From positions 17,729 through 81,728 of the forward strand of contig CAJNOI010000314.1 of NCBI GenBank assembly GCA_905250115.1: 64,000 nt of DNA. Reading direction: 5' to 3'. The notes under the pieces are model-generated. The model made no database searches. It was not told the origin of the DNA and saw only the letters and a program-made list of their open reading frames with translations. Origin of the DNA: Adineta steineri (taxonomy: Eukaryota; Rotifera; Eurotatoria; Adinetida; Adinetidae). Positions 58,822-64,000 of the stretch are shown one piece after another; the first letter of the stretch is position 1; every line of letters begins with the position of its first letter. The translations under genes and the position numbers were made by a program.

Positions 58822-59172
58822 AATTCATTTACGTAATCATATATATTGTTAGATAGCAATAGTAGAGATACAGTTGCAACAACACCAAACAGAGTTAAAA
58901 TAAACTCCTCGATGGGTGAGCTTGTTTTTTCAATGCTTTGACTAAACTAATGCTATCATCTTGAGGGTGTGGGTGTGGTTTAGTTTTTATGAGAAGAAAA
59001 TTTGTCTGGTACATTTCAGACTTTACTGAAATCTAGTGTTATCTACAAGAGAGCCATCAAGACAAATGTGTTGTCTTGATTTGTAACCTTTTCGTATAAT
59101 TTTATTTCTTAAAATCGAAAAAAAAACATAGCTCTTTGTCCCATTTTAGTTGAGAGTTTGGTGTCGACAAAT
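58822..59172. other. Intergenic stretch with telomere-like tract
   Basis: A GAGGGTGTGGGTGTGG tract lies at 58963-58978, containing two TGTGGG-type units. It is bracketed by a short inverted repeat (ACTAAACTAA before, GGTTTAGTTT after). Confidence 0.6.
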
Positions 59173-62100
59173 ATGCGAGTGATGATACCAAACCTTCCAA
59201 TTACGTCAGTTGTTCCGACATCATTTACTAACACATATACATGTTGGAATGATAATAATGCTCAAGTTCAGTATGAACCAATGGAGTAAGTGAAATGCGC
59301 TAAAAAAGTCATTTTTGAAAGAATCATAGTATGAATCAAGAAATGAATGCTATTAGCAGTTTCTTCTATTTTAAACGTAGTTTTCAATTATTTTGAATTC
59401 TTCTTTGATATGTGTGACTATGAATATGACGATCATTCTGAAATCATCTACTAAGTATTTGTATTTATTTCGGTTTAGTTTATGATTCACTTAAATTTTG
59501 TTAGTTTTAATAAACATGCGTAGAAAAAGCTTAACTCTCATTTCAAACTCACTTGATTGGATTGTTTCATTGTTGGATAAAAAAACATTGAAATGGATGC
59601 GAAACTATATCAATATGATGAATATTGAAGTAGGATTCACAAAATATGTTATAATTTATATGAGAAAGATATTAGCCTAATTGTATATTTATTGCATTGT
59701 GTTTGTCAGTTTTGTTTCGAATATATTAAGACCTGAGTATAAGAATACAACTGATTCATAACAATATAAATAGACAGATCAGATCCTATAAGGTAGGCAT
59801 TTAGTGATCGTAATAAAACCATCTGATCGATTCTTTCGTACGAACGTGTGTTAATCAATAAAACTGAACTAAGAGAAAAACAAGTGTCAGCTTAATTCAT
59901 TTATTCTTGATAGCGTAATAAACTAAAATAGCAGTTAGTTTTCTAGTGATAGATTTTACATCATCAATGTTCTTTTTGTTTTAGACTACCTAATTTACGG
60001 GCTACATCAGATCCCTTATCATCTAATATGACCCTAGTCGACCGTATGACAAATGAACATTTATCAGAATTTAATACTCAAACAAGTCAACCATTTATGA
60101 CTGATACCATGTCTACGAACGTTAGTCAAAATCTCATCGATAACATTAATAGAAACAATTGCTTCGACCCCTGTGAAGAATTAATGAATTGCCTACCTGT
60201 GACTACAAGTTCTAATGCATCCATAAATAATCAAACTAAATCACATATCGAGACGGTAGGTAACAATTTTTAAGAAAGTAATACTTCGAATACACCAGAA
60301 TATTATACTGTCTGAAAAAGAAATATATATGAAACCGAATTTGTTTCATACTCTGTAGAATCTATAAAACGTTATTAGGATTCGTGAGACGAAACTATAT
60401 AGGATGTAGAACAAACATGATCAGAAAAATGAAATCAATATTTATAATTTTCATTATGAGACTCATTTTCTTAGAAAATAAAGATATGCCTATAATTTAG
60501 GTAAACGCTCCCGCTTATTTATATGTATTAAGATCATTTAGAAAAGACTCACGAGTAATTCTACAATTAAGATTGAATTACAAAATAGAATGATATTTTG
60601 TTGTGACTAGTACTACATGATTTATATACTATTTTCCAGTACAAGCGATACTGAGTTGTGTAATTATTCTTAACTTCCTTGAGAGATTCGCTTATTTTTT
60701 CTAAATAGCAAAAAATCATTATTATATATATATATCAAGGTAAAATGAACCGATGAGATAGATCAATTTCATCAAATCTACAAAATACTGAAATTTACTG
60801 ATAACTATGTTTGCAGCGACGTTTTATAAAAAATTCATCTGAAGATCTATAATACATTCGTAAGAGATTGGACATGAATAGAATAGTTTTAATACTTATT
60901 AGTAACTGGACTTACTCCTCTATTATCTCAAAAAAGTAGAAATCATCATTCTAGATTTTTTAGAGAAATATTTGATATATATATAGAAAAATAATAGAAG
61001 ATACATAACGTGAATTGTCTCGTTAAGTAATTGTATGGCTTTATGCAATATTTTTTTTCTAATCCAGTTTAAAATCTCTTTAGAGTAATCCATCCACATA
61101 TTCCTTATCTACACCTATTTCAACTGTTAACGAAAAAAACGATAAATCAGATTCAAACCAATTATCCAAACATCAAAACACATTATTTGTGTCAGGTTTA
61201 AGAAGTAATGTAAGTAAAAGTGATATATACAATCATTTTACTGATTGTATAAAAGTCATATTCAAGCAATACCATTCAACACCGCATCTAAAGTATATTC
61301 GATATGTCTTATATATTTAATTGCTAAATAAATATATTTTTTCTAGATATGCTTTTGTTGTTCATCGTACACATGAAAAAGCTAAACGTAATCTTCGTCG
61401 GCCTATAAATCGATCGCTTCTAGGTTCGCAATGTCGTGTCGAATGGAACACTCATTGTTCAGACTATTCTAATAATGAACAAAATATTGAGAATAGAAAA
61501 ATCGTGATTCGTGGAATACCGGAAAACGTGATTGAGAACGATTTTCGTGACTTGTTCGTCAACTGTCACATACTGAAGTATTGTCCAGCACGTCGTATCT
61601 ACTCTTCAACAGCTACAATGGAAACCAAAGGTCAAAATAAAATTTTGTCAGGGTAAGAAAACCTGATTTTCTAGTAATGCTCGATCTAAGTATAATTATC
61701 TTGAGTAAAAGATCCGACTTTGAGTGAGTCCTCTTAACTAAGTCTATGACTGGATTGATAAGGGTACGATTTTTTACTTATTTCTCTCTTCATCCGTATG
61801 TTCATTATCTTTTGTGGCACGCTATGTTGTTTTTATTTCATGCTCTATACATCAGTCTGAAAAAGTTTTTATAACAGGTGTTATTTCTCAATCACAATAC
61901 TATTGAATGATAGATTATTATTGTTTTTCGTAGAATCTTTCTCGAATCTCTTCTTATTTGATTGCTTTCTATGGTACACTGGCCCTAGTAGCATTGGTTG
62001 ATAATATTGTTAGAGAATAAAAATTTGTACATAATGTCATCATATGTATTTACTACTGTCATATTTATTGAAATAGATTTCTTATGTCGGCATGATCCTC

Positions 62101-62793
62101 TTGACATAATAGATGATAATTCATTTACTAGTTATATACATGAATAAAAAGTGATCACATACTCTAATTTATGCGATATGAAATAATAATCAACTAGTGA
62201 ACCGGAAAATCAATAAAATACTTTTTGATCACAAGAATCGAATGTTCAGATCAGAAACAGCACTATACAGTATTAATCAAAAAAATTATATTCATGTTGC
62301 TTATAGTAATAATGTAATTATTCACACTATTAACCCTGTATTTCAGACAAAGATTGATTGAGATATATGGAATCTATATCAAAAACGTGTCTCATGAAGT
62401 GAATATATTGTGTTCACTGCTCTTTAATCAACTATTTGTGATTTCTTTTCTCTTTTGTCTTTATGGCAGGATAAATGTTAAAACTCGATGTCTTGATATA
62501 GTTCATATAAATAAAATAATATTCTGTTGAAATAGTAAAAGATATCCGGCGTTCTCTAGTTAAGATTATATTATTTCAAACAGTTCAACTTATTCATTTG
62601 GTAAACTTTATTTATCTTAAACTACGATATATAGATATAGTTTTAATTCATCTGCATTTATTTATTTTTCTATAGGTATGCTTTCCTTATCTACGATACC
62701 GAACAGCAAGCAGCAAACGTAATTGAGCATACCGATCAATATAAAATCAATGGCCAATCATTAACTATTTCTTTATACTGTCATAAAAGATGA
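59173..62793 (+). CDS. Two-RRM RNA-binding protein
   Basis: Exons 59173-59285, 59985-60255, 61084-61292, 61347-61652 and 62676-62793 join in frame to exactly 338 residues. The N-terminal half (about 1-150) is Asn/Ser/Thr-rich and disordered. RRM 1 begins with RNP2 NTLFVSGLRSNVSKSD; its RNP1 (KYAFVVH) is split by the intron after 61292. RRM 2 begins KIVIRGIPENVIENDF and has RNP1 GYAFLIY, again just after an exon junction, ending in a normal last strand (LTISLYC). Two adjacent RRMs with a disordered N-terminus are typical of mRNA-processing or ELAV/CELF-like regulators, but I cannot assign an orthologue. Introns here are long for the window (54-1,023 nt). Start is the first ATG of the first exon; an upstream exon is possible. 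Confidence 0.8.
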
Positions 62794-64000
62794 TTGTATA
62801 CAACAATAAAGAAAACAATTTGTTAATTACAACCTTATTTTTTAATAGACATGTTGTTATATCTTCTCTCTATAGTAGAAATGCAAAAAGAATAGATTGT
62901 TTTAATAAAGATTAGTAAGAAAGGACAGATATCATAGAAAACGAACAAAATTTTTTTCAACAAATGACTCCGGATCAGATCAACATTTTGATCAGCTAGC
63001 AATAAGCTGTTTGACAAGTTCATATAGGACACAATTCAGAAATAGCAAATGAAATTGATAAAATAATATAGTGAGAATGTTGTATGTGGACTGGTTACTA
63101 CAAATGATCGCAGAATTAATAAGATTGAATTACCTTAATCAATGCGTACACACGTCGCTATCGTTTAATTTTTAATAGACATAATGGCGTATATGACTGA
63201 CTTTGACTTTCAAGATCGGTGTGTGTATTAGTGTGGATGAAGCTGAAGATGACACACCCACACCCACACTCTCATGATCGTAATTTGTGAAAAAAAATAT
63301 ATATTAGAAGAATGGAACAATATTATTTGAAACAGCTTGCATAAACACTTATGAAACATCAGCTTTTCTATTCTATATAAGAACTGATTCAATCGAAGAA
63401 TATTCGTTGAGCACGATCGGTGGTGACTTTCTTTAAAATAGTGTCTATTTTATTAGAAAAAAATTCAAGAGCTTAAGAGAGGGTCCGCCAGACTACCAAA
63501 CAAACAGGCTGGAGCCAAATTTTTTTTTTGAGATTTGACTAGGCCAAAAGAAAGATCATATTAAGAAACCTATAAATCCAAAATATTAGCTTTTTCTGAC
63601 TTTCCTATAAAAAAATTTTCTAGTCACAACTTATCATGTCTTCGAATTAAAAAATGAAAATTGAAAACAATAATTTTTTTTTTATTTTCGTGGTATTTTG
63701 AGATTTTCTCAGCCATACTTCGTCGCTTGAAGGTCGGGTTGGTCTTAAAAGATGCAGCAAAGAGTTTTACACAAAACGGTTAAATTGGAAAATCTCCACA
63801 AAATCATCTAGTAATGAATATTTTTTCAACAATGCAAAGGGGGTCCCTAGTTTATAGAAGTCATTTCACCAGTAATTTGACTCTAACTACATCCTACTAT
63901 TCTATACCAGATAAATGAACATATTTTCTGAAAGCCCTTGAAATTCTGCATTTTTTGGTATATAACTCAAATTGAAAAAAAACTCGGACAGTGCTTTAGT
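62794..64000. other. Intergenic stretch, possible mobile-element end
   Basis: Contains the hairpin at 63216-63279. From about 63480 to the window end the base composition changes (GAGGGTCCGCCAG, GCAAAGGGGGTCC, a higher GC patch at 63715-63740), which looks like repeat or transposon sequence, but no terminal repeats or frame could be defined. Confidence 0.4.
63216..63279. repeat. Imperfect hairpin with telomere-like arms
   Basis: GATCGGTGTGTGTATTAGTG on the left and ACACCCACACCCACACTCTC followed by ATGATCG on the right form an imperfect inverted repeat. The right arm holds CCCACA units. Confidence 0.6.

Noticed and set aside
59498..59680. 60-residue frame in intron 1 of the RRM gene
   Set aside because: No domain, and splicing of the flanking exons is in frame without it.

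Overview
The window is AT-rich nuclear DNA of a small invertebrate, most likely a bdelloid rotifer (Adineta/Rotaria type). The grounds are many short (about 50-60 nt) GT-AG introns, divergent serpentine receptors, an F-box-like/leucine-rich-repeat gene of the kind common in bdelloids, intronless genes that resemble fungal or bacterial ones, and scattered short TGTGGG-type tracts matching the telomere unit I recall for Adineta vaga. The species call is inference. All intron-exon structures were read by hand from splice signals and reading-frame continuity.

Left third (1-16.9 kb): a decayed mariner transposase; two copies of a block carrying a Gln/Asn-rich protein gene, about 10 kb apart; a truncated 3' end of a receptor gene next to a telomere-like hairpin; two tandem-repeat tracts; a complete 17-exon M13 (neprilysin-type) metallopeptidase; a two-exon two-membrane-span protein; and, on the minus strand, a zinc-knuckle terminal uridylyltransferase interrupted by a 100-N gap.

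Middle (17-46 kb): an interleaved palindrome (A-B-A'-B'), an intronless fungal-like MFS transporter, a TTAA-flanked piggyBac-type MITE, three seven-transmembrane receptors, a carbohydrate sulfotransferase, an ADP-ribosylglycohydrolase-family protein with an eroded metal site, and an F-box-like/LRR gene built from 84-nt repeat exons. Between these lie long AT-rich stretches where I see no gene.

Right third (46.6-64 kb): the most striking gene is a six-exon protein of about 2,310 residues. It has a RanBP2 zinc finger, an Ser/Arg-rich tract, probable RRM-like folds, a microbial-type poly(ADP-ribose) glycohydrolase (PARG) domain with its GGG...QEE signature, and about 19 PBZ-like (poly(ADP-ribose)-binding) zinc fingers in three groups around a large unrecognised region. 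After it come an intronless alpha/beta hydrolase, a JmjN/JmjC protein whose iron ligands are replaced, and a two-RRM RNA-binding protein.

Two genes (the PARG-PBZ giant and the ADP-ribosylglycohydrolase-like protein 13 kb upstream, same strand) concern ADP-ribose. Two genes (the ADP-ribosylglycohydrolase-like and JmjC proteins) keep the fold but lack catalytic metal ligands, so they may act as binding proteins. No tRNA, rRNA or CRISPR was seen.
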